DNA of 64,000 bases from Bryoerythrophyllum caledonicum (GCA_963971425.1 OZ020517.1:7132501-7196500), one strand, 5' to 3'; counted from the first letter of the stretch, positions 47,238-60,176 are shown. Translations and numbers: made by a program. The notes: generated from the letters alone by a model not told the origin.

Positions 47238-48701
47238 CTAACCCCATACTCGTACCTGGGCTTCAAGAAGAGTGATTTGTTTCTCCCGTTCCTTCAAGAT
47301 CTTCTGCAATTCTTCGTTCTGAGTCGATACTGGCTCGGTACTGGTTGATTCAGGAACCAATTCTCGCGATGAAACAACACAGACCATAGCTCCCTCCAAA
47401 GAATTGACTTTGGTCTCTTCTTCATTCTCCTTCTGCAATTGGTCCCATAATGATTCCCAATCAGTCTCCGCTTTCCCTCTTGCAACCGCCAAATCCATTA
47501 CTTTCTTCGTCTCCTACATCCACTTCACCTGGAGTTCCTTGCGTTCTTGCTTGTTGATTAACTCCATTGATTTGAATGTCTTGCGCTCTTCAGCCCACTC
47601 TACTTCCTTCGCTGTGAAATTGCTCTCCAATCTCCTGCACTTAAGAGTATCTTCCGCCACTGTCCCCTCCAACTCACCAATTCTAACCTTATACCCCTCA
47701 ATCTCTCTAATCCTTACCTCCAATTCTCTCTTCAGCTTGGACTCACTATCCAATTTGGTAACTGTCGTCTGGAACTGAGTTAGTTGAGCTAAAATTACCT
47801 CTTTCAACCCTTCCGGCTGTTGCTCACTTCCAGATGGACCAATTCGCTGATAGAGCTCCACCGAAACTGGCGTAATTGTAGACGAACTACCCAATTGACG
47901 AACCAATACTTGTAACTGAGGACCAATTTCACGCTGCTCACACCCTATTGCTCTACGACATTCTACTATACCTCGTGCAGCTTCCAATGATCGAATTAGC
48001 ACTGAAACTGGCTGCTTTTTCTTTTCCGTAACATGTACCTTCACCGCTTGCACGCTCTTCTGAGTCCCCTCCGCCTGCTTCAATCCATACTTGATTGCTT
48101 CACTCACATAATTGGCGCACAACAACGTCGTCACCTTCCCTATCTTCCTCTTTGCTTCAAGCTCGGCATGAATCCTCGTCGCCACAAAAGCTGCCCTATT
48201 AGACACCATACCTTCCAATGTAGCTACCGTTGAAAGCAACAACTTCTTCGCCATGTATGTCGTGTGTCGATTTAGCGCCAACCTCTTCTCCACGAAGCGC
48301 ATCCACTCTCTCAATTCCGGCATAAGAGCTTCTCCAGTCTTCCATCCGTGGCCCTTCTCAAACGCTCTATGGCCGAGTACAAAATCCGACTCCAAATCTC
48401 CCGACACCGGAAGTTCATCCATCGGAAGATATAAGACCTTGTTCAGCACCGTCTCATCCATGCCAATAATCTTGCCCTTCACTACACTCGACCCATCTAA
48501 AAGATCGTAGTTCTTCAGAAACTCCTCTAACAATTCTACATCAATCGGTGGCAGATTCTGCAACAAACGTACAAACCCATGCATGTGCGCCTCACGAAAA
48601 CACTGTTGCTTCTCCCTCGACCTACACACATCTAAACGAACAGGCTCCATATTTGTCACGATGATACACTCTAATGGTGGCAGCTCTTCCTTACACCTCA
48701 C
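47238..48701 (-). pseudogene. Extra ORF downstream of integrase in the gypsy element
   Basis: One frame of 488 codons is broken only by TAG at 47514. The first 170 residues look folded and include VKGKIIGMDETVLNKVLYLP. This resembles, by theme only, the 'putative plant transposon protein' domain found in plant retroelement ORFs (VRGKRV, then an Asp and INxFLGLP). The rest is a long coiled coil (KLKRELEVRIREIEGYKVRI, KEREKQITLLEAQV). Athila- and Tat-type elements often carry an additional ORF at this place. An envelope function is not supported: no signal peptide or membrane segment is visible. Confidence 0.65.
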
Positions 48702-49083
48702 ATTGCACTATCTCTCCTCCCTATTCAAGTGTCTCTTGTTACACTCCATCGCCATTGTGCACTACAACAAGTTTACGCACACAACTATTCTCTCCAACAC
48801 AACTCCAATTAATGCAAACACAATGCTCACAAGAGTCCCACTCCTTACTTCTACTATGGGTCTGTCTTCTTCTTCCTCACGACACCTCATAATGAACTGA
48901 CCTACTCAATTAAACTTCAACGGTTTGTATTACTCTAACTGTCTCAATTCTCATTATTACCACCTCTTTCTCTCACTTCACACGTACTAATCCATCATCA
49001 TAACTAAACTACATATCTCTCTCTTTGAACAAAACCCGTCCCGGGTTTTTATTTTTTTATTTTGTTGTAATACCAATTCCTGA

Positions 49084-50490
49084 CTACGTACTATAAAGCC
49101 GTAACCGATTTCCATTAATACGAGTAGTAAACTTAGTTCCCATAAAATCTTCCAATTGCACAAAACCATTGGAAAATCCTTCAATAACGTGATATGGGCC
49201 ATGCGAACGAACCTGAAATTTGTCTGGAAATTTTTTAAAACGACTATCATAATGTAAGACTAAATCATTGGGCATAAAAGACTTTGGCCGTAATTTACTA
49301 TCATAATAATTCTTTCTCCGTTTTTGAGTAGTTTCCATTGTAAATAAAGCATTTGCACGAATTTCATCCAATTGTTCCAATTTCGCTAACCGATGACCTA
49401 ATGATTCGGAATCCCCTAATCGATTAGCAATAGCAATTCGTAAATTGGGCACTTCCAATTCTATTAGTAATATTGCTTCTTGTCCATAAACTAGTTGAAA
49501 AGGTATAGGATTGGTAGTAATTTTATAGGGAGTACAGTATGCCCATAAAGCAACAAACAATTTGGTGTCCCAATTTGTGCTCGCTCCTGAAATTGTCTTC
49601 ATTAAAATCTTGCATAAAGTACCATTGGTCTTCTCTGTCCATTTGCTCGTGGATGATACGGAGTAGTTTTTCGATGTTTAATCTCATATTTGTTGTTAAT
49701 GCTTCAATTGTACTATCAATAAAATGAGTCCCTCGATCACTAACCAATTCTTTGGGCACCCAAAACGGGTAATAACATTTTCATATAAAAATGTGGCAAC
49801 CGTATTGGCATTATCAATCTTTGTGGCAGAAGCTTCAGCCCACTTTGTAACATATTCAGTGGCTACCAAAATATAACGTTTTTGTCCAATCCGAGAAGCA
49901 AGTGCAATTGGGCCCACAAAATCAATACCCCATTTTTCAAAAGGTGCCTGGGCAAGAATTTGTACTAACGGCATTGCTGAAGTACCGGTTGGTCATCCAA
50001 TTCTTTGACATGGATCATAGCGCCTTACAAATTGGTGCGCATCCGTGAATAATGTTGGCCACCAATAACCAGCCTGTAAAGCTTTTCGTGCAATACTGTC
50101 TCCAGCAAAATGCCTACCACAACTATCCAAGTGAAAGCCTTCCAATATAATACAAACTTCATGCTGATAAATACAACGGCGTAAAATTCCATCCTTACTT
50201 TGCTTATATAAAGCTTCTCCAATCATGGTGTATGGTGCACTCTTTAAAATAAGACGGCGTTTAAGTTTCTCCGTAAAATGTGAAGGAAAAGTTTGAAATG
50301 TCAAATACTGGATCAACTCACTATATTCCTCGAAAATTACATCCACTGCAAATAATTGCGCATCGGGTAACGCACCATCAATTGGTTCATTACCCAATAC
50401 ATTGGTTAAACGGGATAAATTATCAGCATTGGCATGAGCCTTCCCAGGGCGTACATTGATAGTGAAATCAAATTCTTGTAATAGCAACAC
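49084..50490 (-). pseudogene. Integrase region of gypsy pol
   Basis: The RNase H tail (FDFTINVRPGKAHANADNLSR) leads into the integrase zinc-binding region (CGRHFAGDSIARKALQAGYW, then CQRIG). The core follows (KWGIDFVGPIA, first Asp; SDRGTHFIDS, second Asp). YHPRANGQ survives in another frame before the Glu region. The C-terminal part (WAYCTPYKITTNPIPFQLVYG, RSHGPYHVIEG) is present without a chromodomain. TGA at 49993 and frameshifts between about 49600 and 49760 break it. Confidence 0.88.
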
Positions 50491-51743
50491 TCATCTTGCA
50501 ATATGACCACCCAACTGAGGTTTATTAATCATATATTTGAGAGCATCATGATCCACATGAAATATAAACTTATAACCAAGCAAATAATGTCTAAACTTTT
50601 GTACGGAATAAATCATTCCCAATGCTTCCCGTTCAGTCATAGTGTAATTGCGTTCTGCGGCACCCAATTGACGACTAGCATAGTAAATTGGATGATCAAA
50701 ACCCTTGTCATCTTTATGGCTTGGAATAGAACCAATAGCTACATTGGACGCATCCACATAAACATGAAATGGGGTTTTCCAGCACGGTGCCACCAAAATT
50801 GGTGCACTTGCCAATTTTTGTTTCAAAGTTTCAAAAGCCACTGTACATTCCTTAGTCCAAATTGGACTTGTTCCATCTTTGGGAGGTTTCTTTAAAAGAT
50901 TTGTTAATGGCTGGCAGATAACTGCAAACGAATGGATAAATCTTCGATAATAACTGACATGCCACGCACCCCTGTTATTGTATCCGGTTGCGGTAAGTTT
51001 AGGGTGAGCTTAACTTTATCAAGGGCTGTAGCAATACCAGCAATTGAAACTATATGACCCAATAATTTACCAGAGGGTACCCCGAATTGACATTTGTCTG
51101 TATTTAGAGAGATTCCATATTTTGAACATTGCTCTAGACAATTTTTCAAACATTCTAAATGTCTCGCTCTTGAACTAAATGTACAAAAGTCATCTAAAAT
51201 ATTTCCATAGAAATTCTCAAGTACTCCTGAAAAGCTTGTGTCATTACCTTTTAAAATGTGGCAGGTGCATTACAAAGTCCAAATGGCATTACTTTGTACG
51301 CAAATGTTCCCCAATTTGTCGTAAAAGTAGTCTTCAATTGATCCTCTTTAGCAATTTTCACCTGATTATATATGGAGAATCCATCTAAAAATTAATAACA
51401 TTCATGTCCAACTACAGCATCTAATATACTATCCGTAAATGGTAAAGGAAAATAATCCTTCTTAGTCGCCGCATTCAATTTTCAAAAGTCTTGACAAATA
51501 CGAATTTTCCCATTCTTATTCGGAACCATAACAATTGGTGAAACCCATTCGCTATAGGATACCGGATATATGAATCCCACATCCAATAACTTATCCAATT
51601 CTTCTTTAACCAATAACAAATATTTTGGATTAAGTAAATATTGCCTTTGGCGAACTGGTACAACATTATCTTCCAATATGATTCGATGTTCACAGACTTC
51701 AGCTGGAATACCCTTCAAATCCGCATATGACCAGGCAAAAGCT
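50491..51743 (-). pseudogene. Reverse transcriptase and RNase H of gypsy pol
   Basis: RT motifs in order are GFIYPVSYSEWVSPIVMVPNK, RICQDF followed by KLN, FLDGFSIYNQV, VMPFGLCNAPATF and LGHIVS. The catalytic LDDF is present but out of frame. RNase H reads FHVYVDASNVAIG, ASRQLGAAERNYTMTEREAL and FHVDHDALKYM. A TGA at 51482-51484 sits where the family has Arg (DFRKLN). A TAA at 51251-51253 sits where it has Gln (ATFQ). Other stops and at least one frameshift follow. Confidence 0.9.
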
Positions 51744-52213
51744 TATTTATGCCTCATAAAATAGGAATGCCAAATTGCTTTTTCTTCACCCCTTATACCA
51801 TCATAAATTCGAATATTTTTGGGATTAGTTTCATTACCCAAGTTAATGGATTGACACTTTGGAGTTTTAAAAACTTCTTGAATAACTTTATGCTCGGTAT
51901 CATATTCTTTCATAAAGTCGGACAAATTAGAACTTTCCAATTGAGGTTCCATAACACTCACTTGATGAACTTCATGCGGATTCATCCAATGTACAATCAT
52001 ATGATCAGAATCATCAATAATAGCTGGATCAACTAAGTATTCACCCAGTCCTGCACATTGATATTTAACTGGACTTTCTTTGATGATTACCGGTTTATCA
52101 ATATGAATGTAATTGAAATCTTCCAATTCATCTTCTAAAGATTCATCTTCACAGTCGGACGTGAATTCAAAATTAGCAACCTATGTTTCCCCATAATATT
52201 GAACTAGATACAT

Positions 52214-52603
52214 CTAAATCAAAATTTTGTCTTTCTCGGCCCCAATTGTCAATGTGCCTCTACCCCAATCATTACGAGCTTTCGCTTGATATAACCATGG
52301 CCTTCCCAACAAAATTGGATAGGACAATATTGAACTTTGCACTCGGAATACAATGTAATCAATTTTGTAAGTAATGCCCGCAATAACTGTATCAATATCC
52401 CGTAGCGTACCCATAGGTTTAACTCGGCTAGAATCTGCCATTTGTAATACTACCATTGTGGGCAACAATTGGTCCAAACCCAATTCGTCCATTGTATCAA
52501 CGTTCATCAGATTTACACTAGATCCACCATCAACTTGTACATCTGGAACTAGCACACGATCAATAGAAACATCAATGGTTGGAGCTCCTGGATCAGGATT
52601 CAA
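52214..52603 (-). pseudogene. Retropepsin-like protease of the gypsy element
   Basis: The segment VLVPDVQVDGGSSVNLMN carries the aspartic protease site (DGGSS, where many plant gypsy elements have DxGSS). SYPILLGRPWLYQA is the C-terminal ILGRPWL block. The linker to RT is 51743-52126, ending in a TAA shortly before FAWSYADLKGIP. Confidence 0.82.
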
Positions 52604-53272
52604 ACTGACTTCTATAATTTCCTTATTACGGGATCTGCGTCGAATTAATGACGAATTTCATGTGGTACGACAATCCGGTGCAATTGCTAATAATTGTTTA
52701 ATAGAAATTGTAGGTTGAATTGTACTTAAATCCTTTAAAAATATCATACGGTTCCAGATTGGTTGTAATATCCAATGCCCTTTTTTCTTTCCAATTTTGG
52801 ATTCCATTACTTGGAAATCGGTCTTTCCAATTTTTGGAATTGATTCCTTAACTGGTTTCGGCAAAACCCGTAACTTCGGTTCTTCCAGAGAATAAAATTG
52901 ATTTGTCAACTGGGACAATATTGATTCTTTGGGAATTGGTGAACGACCCATTATAGTGGTTGGATTGGTACGGGTGTTCATCCCCATTACTGGAATTGGT
53001 CCGCCATTTAGAATTGGTAGTGGCTCGTTATTTCCTTGAATTGGTATTGGTTGCTCTTCATTTATTGGTTTTTCCAATGTTGGACTTGGTTCATTATTTT
53101 TTGCTGATTCCTTGTAAGTACAACTTGGACCACTTCCACTCTATGCACTGGTGATTCTTGGTTAGTCTTAGCATTCTCTTCCACAATTTGTACTGTAGAT
53201 GGCATCTGCTGGCAGCTGATCCATGTTATTGGGATTAAATGGAGCATTACATTGGTAATATTGGTGACCTGA

Positions 53273-54883
53273 CTACTTACAATTCCCGCAAACTGGAGCA
53301 TATTCTTTCACAAATTTTTTATTCGGGCAATCACTAGCGTAATGTGCTAATTGCCGACATCTAAAACAACGAAGTAGCTTCTTTTGTGAACCACTTGGCA
53401 TATTGGGCGTCTCAACGGGTATATAACGACTAGGTTGATTCCATGTAGCTTCAATAAACGACCCTAATTGACCAGCTGCGATAAGTGTTGTATTGGGCTG
53501 TTGGTTTGGCATAACTTGGAAATTTTCTTGTTGGTTATTGCCACAATTTGGCATATTGGGCCCATAATTCAGGTTAAAAATCTGATTTAGAAAATTTCCA
53601 CCACCTCTATTTTGTCGATTGGAACGATTGCCTTTCCAACCACCCATATTTCTAGTTTGCACTTCATTAACGTCCCACTGAGTTGATTGAATCATTGTCT
53701 GAGTGCCAAACTGTGGTTGACGGTGTATATACCAACATTTAGCGGTAGGATGTTTTCCACTGCAACACTTGCATTGTACTCACGTTTGTCGTGGTGACGG
53801 ACATTCCGTATCGAAATGACCGTGCCCCTTACAGTTATTACACCATAGATTGGGTCTTGAATTAGTAGGCTTCTGACGTTTTTATTTATCTTTGGCCATA
53901 TTATCCGCCAATTCCTCCATTTTCTTCGTAAGATTTGATAACAGCCTCTCATTCGAATTTGGTACAACTGATGAAGTTGGTAATTCATGTTGTGGATAAG
54001 TCAATGCTAAAGCATACGGTACCACTACTGTGGGAGGTACTGATTGCTACGGTGTCACGTTGACTACTTGTAAATTGGCACCTCGTTGAGCCGCATTAAT
54101 AGCCCGTGGGTAACTTCCCATTAACATATTTCCTTTTTGTATATGTGGATTGGCAAAATTGGGAATCATCGTGGGGCCTACAGGCAACAATTGATCGTAA
54201 TGGCATTCTTCCCATATCTGTGCATGTTCTAAAGATGCTCCTACTGTAACTGGTTGAGCTTCTTTTACAAACATTTTTAATTCCTATAGATTTAAACCTT
54301 TCATTATTATTGACAATATAAATGATTCAGGCATTTGATTATTCGGCCATTTGCGAAGTATATCCGCAACTCTCCCACAATATGACTGAATCGGTTCGCC
54401 TAAGAACATTTTGCTTGTCATCAAACTTTCTCGAAGCCGATTTTCAAAACCAATTGGCCTAAAATGTGTTAGAAAAGCGTTTTTCAAAGCTTCCCGGTTT
54501 GGAAATTGACCTACTGTTTGACGATTATACCATTCAAATGCCGTATCTTTTAACGTGGCTGGAAACCATTTGAGCCATATATCTTCAGTTCTTTCATTAT
54601 TGGCTACACACCTTGTCAAAAATTGTGACAAATGATGATCTGGATCCGAACCTGGCCATCCACTAAATGTTGGCAATGGCGCAACAGTTGTGGTGCGATC
54701 TCCTACTGCTCCCATTGCTACCGCAATTGGTTCTTCAGGTGCCGCCTCAGCCATTGGTTGTATTATTGGTTTTCTTCCAATGTCTATTTTAATCTCCTCT
54801 CCCTTTGATTCTGGTTTTGTTTGAACCTTTGTCTGAAGAACTATCACTTGTTTCCAATCCTTTAAGACTCTTACTACGTCCAC
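53273..54883 (-). pseudogene. Gag of the gypsy element
   Basis: The Retrotrans_gag core is clear: PLPTFSGWPGSDPDHHLSQF, AFEWYNRQTVGQFPNREALK and GEPIQSYCGRVADI. A zinc knuckle follows (CFRCRQLAHYASDC near 53350), and a second CCHC-like site lies around 53760-53850. The frames shift at least once between the core and the knuckles. A basic N-terminal extension runs to about 55020. Confidence 0.85.
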
Positions 54884-55182
54884 TTCTCAAACACAAAAAT
54901 GATGTCACTCTCCTAAATTTTTCTTTTTGGGTTCTTTCTTGTTGTTTCCGTAACGAATTTCTTGAGCAATCTATCGTATCTTTATTTGATCTGTCGATTC
55001 CTTCTTTGTAAATTGTCTTCATTATCACTACTCATAATCCTTCATCTCGTCCATACATAATTGATAATGCATCAATTTACACTCCATAAAATAATAACCA
55101 AAGATCGGTTCTTATAATATTTTTTTTATTTTTTTATTTTTATTTTCTTTAATCAATTCTTAACATTTCATAATAAGGTCCA

Positions 55183-55200
55183 TCCCCGGCAACGGCGCCA
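55183..55200 (-). other. Primer-binding site (tRNA-Asp type)
   Basis: On the minus strand this reads TGGCGCCGTTGCCGGGGA, three bases inside the 5' LTR. It is the usual primer site of many plant Ty3/gypsy elements, complementary to the 3' end of tRNA-Asp. Confidence 0.85.
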
Positions 55201-55203
55201 AAA

Positions 55204-55963
55204 TGTAGATATCGATTTGGTTCAATTGGAAATAAACCCAAAGCACCAAATCAGTAAGGTGGATTCGTTCGCGGGGAAAGACTGTTTATATGAATGCCTC
55301 ATATTATTGTCACAAGTTGATTACACACCTGCTTACTAACTTCTCTTAACAATTACACTCGCTCAATTGCTCTCTTGCATCACTCTAAACCTAAACATTT
55401 TTCAATTATCCATTCTTCATGATATCATAATCATGTCAATTTCTATCTTCTTCACTGTACCCACAGTAAATTATATTCAATAATATGTGATTATCTTCCG
55501 TAATCACATTCAATAACCAATTTTGTCACACAAATTACAATCTCTTCACATACATCATTCAATTTTCTAACTTTTCTATCTTCACAATTCTCATACAATG
55601 CTCATAAACTTCACTTTCAATCACACAATCGCACTTCCTTAATTCCAATTTCATTAATACTTCATCTAATCACAATCCTACAAAAGAAAATAGAAAAATC
55701 CAAAGAAAACAAAGAGGTAGCACCAAGCTTGCCCCGGCTTACGACTATCATAGTCTGGCCTCGAATCCATCTTCCACAAAGTCTTTATCCAAAAACAAAA
55801 TCTAACTTCCACATTCCAACAGTCACATGGTTCTTCGTCTTTTAACCAACTTTTCATGTAACTTCCCAATTTCACTATTGAAATAGAAAACTACCATGCT
55901 AACTACTGAATCTAACCAATTCTAATCCGTATGTGAACACAAAAACTAATTACACATTCTACA
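55204..55963 (-). repeat. 5' LTR (right), 760 bp
   Basis: It begins TGTAGATATCG and ends ATTCTACA on the plus strand. The six-base end repeat TGTAGA/TCTACA is intact only in this copy. Confidence 0.93.
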
Positions 55964-55968
55964 GAGAT

Positions 55969-58401
55969 GATTGAAAGCACTATAGCACTTGCAGACTCCC
56001 TCGCAAAATCCCTACCCAGTACGAGACACATAGCAATATTGAGAGATTCAAGTTTACTAGCATAGATTTGATTGTAAGATGACAGATGATACACACAAGC
56101 CATACTAATAGACTTAGATTTACATAAATGTCTTTGAGAGTCCAAACTCGAGTCATACACATCGATAGCACATCCACAGTAACTTGTACAACAAATCCAG
56201 GTTCAACACTCACGAAATTGAATCAACAAGCTTGCAGCAATACTGGCACCACTGACTCCAGACCGAACATCACACGGAAGCTAGCATTGCTGCATCAATA
56301 AACTAGAGAAGAACCCGCATCCCATGCAACACAAGATCTGACGGTAGTTGATCCTCACGCACAACAAACAGAAAAATCATCCTCACCACAAGGTACGTCT
56401 TCTGCCTACTCTATTTTCTTTTATTGCAATCAAGTTTATGCTACATTCACAGGCCTCGTCACTTGCCCCAAGTAGCACCCATCACATCACCACAAGCAGG
56501 TCTATTACAACCACTAGCACCACTAGAAAATCTAGCAAACTACAATGCACCACCCACAGATCTAGAGTGACCTTCAGAGTAGACAACCCAAACAACTCCA
56601 CACTCAATCTAAATGACACACGCCTAGCTCACAACACCACAACACTAGAGATAGTTCACACACTCAAAAATTTACAAGAGAGTCAGGGACAAAAAACATG
56701 CGGAAGCTATGGCAAAATAGGAACAAAAATCATAGCATGGTCAACATAGAGCAGAAGCACTTGGAAACCCGATGCAGTTACAGGACTGCACAAGTTCGAA
56801 ATCACCAAAGACAAAGTTACGTCCAAGCCACCATCACAGATGTTAGATCAGAGGCAGAGCGATCTAGCGAACTTCCTAATTGCAACACCAAGAGGGCAAG
56901 ATTAACAAGAACGGAAGAAGCATCCAAGCTGAACACCAACTCAGAACCGGCAACAAGAAACTTTCACCTGCAGCATCAGAAGCTACGACATGAGCAAAAC
57001 AGGAAGACTTCAAGACAACAATCAAAGCTCAGGTACGTAACCAACCAGGTACGTATCCGTACCTCTCTAAGTTTTTCGCCGTTCACCTCTCTGCACATAT
57101 GCAATAAACCCATGGATGATTGCAATTGCCCTTAGGAAACCCCTACCGGCCAACATTTCAAGTTACCAAAGACACACTTGTGATGTGGCACCAAAACTGC
57201 CACCCAGCCCATGATGAAAGGCTGCCAACGCCCATAACAAAACCCTAGCCACCGCAACCACAAGAAGGACGAAGCGCAACTCTAAACAGATCCAAACCTA
57301 AGACCAAGACATCACAACCGCCAAAATTCAATCAAACGGCCATACAAGCACCCTGAAAGAGGTAACCCAGATCCCTATCCACCCACGCAACAAAGACCTT
57401 CATTGACGACAACAATAAACTCCATTAAGCTCCAACGCGGCTCAAGTAGGTATATAAAACACCCTCACCCTCCACTAGAACCATCTCATTCTCACCCACT
57501 GTCGGTAGGCGCCCATCATCTCCTGCCAAGCGATCTCGACGCCGCATCTCCCAATTGTAGAGCAACCCCTTTCCACGTTGCAATTACTCGCCACACTGCA
57601 AAATCCCCCCACAGCACATCCTATCTACGCGCCGCATGAGCCACTCACCGCATTGCGACACCCCGCCGCGCCACAGACCCCTGTCAAACTACAGCCCGGA
57701 GCGCCGACCTCCACACTCCTCAAAAATCCTAGCGAGTTGACCTGGCCCATATACTGGGTGCCGCAATCCCTGGCCACGTTGCAGCCAAACAATACGTTGC
57801 TCGACTCCCTGGAGACCTGCCAAAACTCGCTCCTGCCAAATCACACGGGCACTCACGTTTTGCTACTACTGCGCTTAAATCTTGGAGAGAGTTGTTGGCT
57901 ACATAACCGTACTTATCGGGACCCGTATCAAAGCCTGAAAAAGCTCTAGCCCCTGCCGAACCCACCCCTGCCGAACCCACCCCTATCTCAACCCCCATCT
58001 ATGCTTGATCTTTGACACAAGATCCCCATCTTCGTCAAGCAGTGTCAAGATCTAGGACTGTGCATCCGCCCTCCATTGCAGCATCACAACCCGTCCAGGT
58101 AATATTACTCTCCTTTTCACCCGTTCATTACTGGAAATGTGTAATTGTTGTAGTTTGTCTTGTTCTCTATGTGAAGTTTTGGATTATGTATTCAATAACT
58201 ATATCACAAGATCTGAAAAACCTATATATTTGTGTCAATTATATTTGCATGTATAAATGTGAATTGCTCTTACTCCACCTCTCTTTGTCTAGTCAACCTT
58301 CCATAAGCCCACAAATTAATTTGTGGGACGAAGGTTGTCACAAAGTCAAAAGAGGCATACGCTCTGAAATGCTATAGTAGTATGGTACATTTTAGTGCAG
58401 A
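55969..58401. other. Region without a convincing gene
   Basis: Several medium ORFs have no domain and low-complexity Thr/Ser/Asn composition. CCTGCCGAACCCACC is repeated near 57950-57985, and AGGTACGT-like donors recur (56391, 57033, 57048). It may be a degraded transposon or non-coding exons. Confidence 0.35.
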
Positions 58402-58767
58402 ATGTCTTATTCCACCAATGCTGCCTCTGCTATCAAACGACATTCCATTAAAGATGTTGTAGTTGAGAGTGATGTGGATATGAATGGTACCCAAAAACGA
58501 GATCTTGACACTGCTTCAAATCCTAACCAAAAGAAGGTGAAGGCGACCATCATGCCAAGACCGAAATTTTAGTTAGGGTTCAAGACCCTAAACACTATTG
58601 CAAGAATTAGAGGCTTATCTAAAGTCCCAACTCTTAGTATGGAGGATCTGAAGTTACGTGGTCTTAGTGAAAAATATGCTAAAGTTGATATTGAGTCTTT
58701 GCCCTCATTTCCTTATGTTGCACAAGAAGAGTGGCCTATGGTACGTCCAGATGGTGTTAACCCCTAA
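58402..58767 (+). pseudogene. Exon-like fragment, unrecognised
   Basis: A GTGCAG acceptor-like site just precedes the ATG at 58402. The frame runs 121 codons to TAA at 58765 with a single TAG at 58570. It has a nuclear-signal-like NPNQKKVKA segment and a folded-looking end (ARIRGLSKVPTLSMEDLKLR, YAKVDIESLPSFPYVAQEEW). A possible donor GTACGT lies at 58741. Probably one exon of a broken gene or a captured fragment; no family assigned. Confidence 0.35.
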
Positions 58768-58859
58768 CTAACCATGGTGTTTTAGGAGCCAAAACTGCCA
58801 AAAACATACCCCTAGTGATAGAAACCTATTTTTTTCTAAATTTAGACATTATATTGAAT

Positions 58860-58970
58860 ATGTAACCGTAGGATCTTGTAACTACCTTACCCAAAAAGGT
58901 GTATACAAAATTTGAGCACAATCCACCGTACGAATTGCAAGATTATAACGTTTGAAGTCACTGTAAAAGT
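58860..58970 (-). repeat. Fragment of the dispersed repeat with conserved core
   Basis: The minus strand contains the TTGCAATTCGTACGGT variant of the core found at 3.1, 16.6, 19.5 and 20.8 kb, followed by the same GATCCTACGGTT block. Confidence 0.6.
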
Positions 58971-59537
58971 TTTTTTTGACACTGCCCTGAGGGTATACCT
59001 AAGTTTTGATGCCCAAAAAGTATAATTTGTAAACACATTTGATCCATAGACGATCATCATTTCCTTTAGGTATGGAAGTAAGGTATAAGCTCACAAAGTT
59101 TGAGCCTCATACGGGCTTTGGAAGTGGAACAAATCCTTGATTTTGTGAAAGGGGGTGTGCTGAAATTGCCTTTCATTCTCCAGAATAGAAACTATGAAAA
59201 GGGTAATCTAAATGTGTCCAATTGGAAATCCGAACGGTAGATATGTTGAGGTAAATGAGAAGTATCACCAAAACAAATTTCAACGCAATCAGAGTAAAAC
59301 TCGAATTTTGGGAATTTTTTGAAGTTGACAAAATAAATTTCACTGAATTTTAGATGGGCAGTTTTCAAAATAAAGGGTTGTGGGGATGGACCCCCTGCCA
59401 CGTCATACACTTTGGATGACATAGAAAATCTGGATGAAATGATACAGTCGATGAAAATTATTTCGGATGACAAATTTGCGTGGATGAAATAGGTTCTGTG
59501 GATGTTTTTCAACCGTTGGATGAAAATTGGGCGTCTC

Positions 59538-59650
59538 GGATGGATGTATCCGGCAGTGAAGGATGAGATGGATGTATCCGGCAGTGAAGGATGAGATGGA
59601 TGTATTCGGCAGTGAAGGATGAGATGGATGTATCCGGCAGTGAAGGATGA
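59538..59650. repeat. 28-bp tandem repeat, four copies
   Basis: The block GATGTATCCGGCAGTGAAGG recurs at exact 28-base steps (59543, 59571, 59599, 59627), with one base change in the third copy. Confidence 0.93.
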
Positions 59651-60176
59651 GATTTTCATGTTGGATAAAAAATTTTGAATGGATGAAACTGATAAGAGAA
59701 AATCATATTGGCTGGTTTGCAGAAATTTGGGGAATGGATTTTTGAATGTCCGTCATTTTCTGGGTTATGATCTCAAATCTGGTGCACATGTTAGGGTTGA
59801 AATTTGAATCAATATTTTTTTGTTATAATCATCTTTGAGATCATATAGTTCAAATTACTAAAAACAAAAAATATATGATCCATGCTTCAATGAACACATA
59901 GTGGTAGAAAATTGTAGTTTTGTAATTTCAAGCTTCTAAGAGCACAATAAATTCTTGAGGACAATTTTCAAATGTTATAATCTCAAAAATGATGCACATC
60001 CTGTAGATGAAATGTACAACAATACTTCTAGATAGATTTAGATAAAAGATCCTATGCTTGAAAGCTTAAAAATTGTAAAGAGTCTGATTCATGCATCTAT
60101 CCATGCATGGAGGTCAAAAATTGCACTTTACAAATCAATTATTCATTTTTCCTGTCGGCTTTCACTATCTAGATGA

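Larger units (their letters stand above)
46282..55963 (-). mobile_element. Ty3/gypsy LTR retrotransposon, 9,682 bp, degenerate
   Basis: Two direct 760-base LTRs flank gag, protease, RT, RNase H and integrase in Ty3/gypsy order on the minus strand. A tRNA-Asp-type primer site lies inside the 5' (right) LTR. The integrase C-terminus ends without a chromodomain, which fits the non-chromovirus (Athila/Tat side) lineages. An extra ORF lies between integrase and the 3' LTR. LTRs differ at roughly twenty positions by eye, so insertion is not very recent. Coding parts contain many stops and a few frameshifts. Confidence 0.95.

Noticed and set aside
56348..57135. Possible multi-exon gene with GTACGT donors
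   Set aside because: Frames are Thr/Ser/Asn-rich low complexity with no domain, and no consistent exon chain could be built.
59192..59659. 155-codon minus ORF
   Set aside because: Half of it is the translated 28-bp tandem repeat; no coding signal elsewhere.
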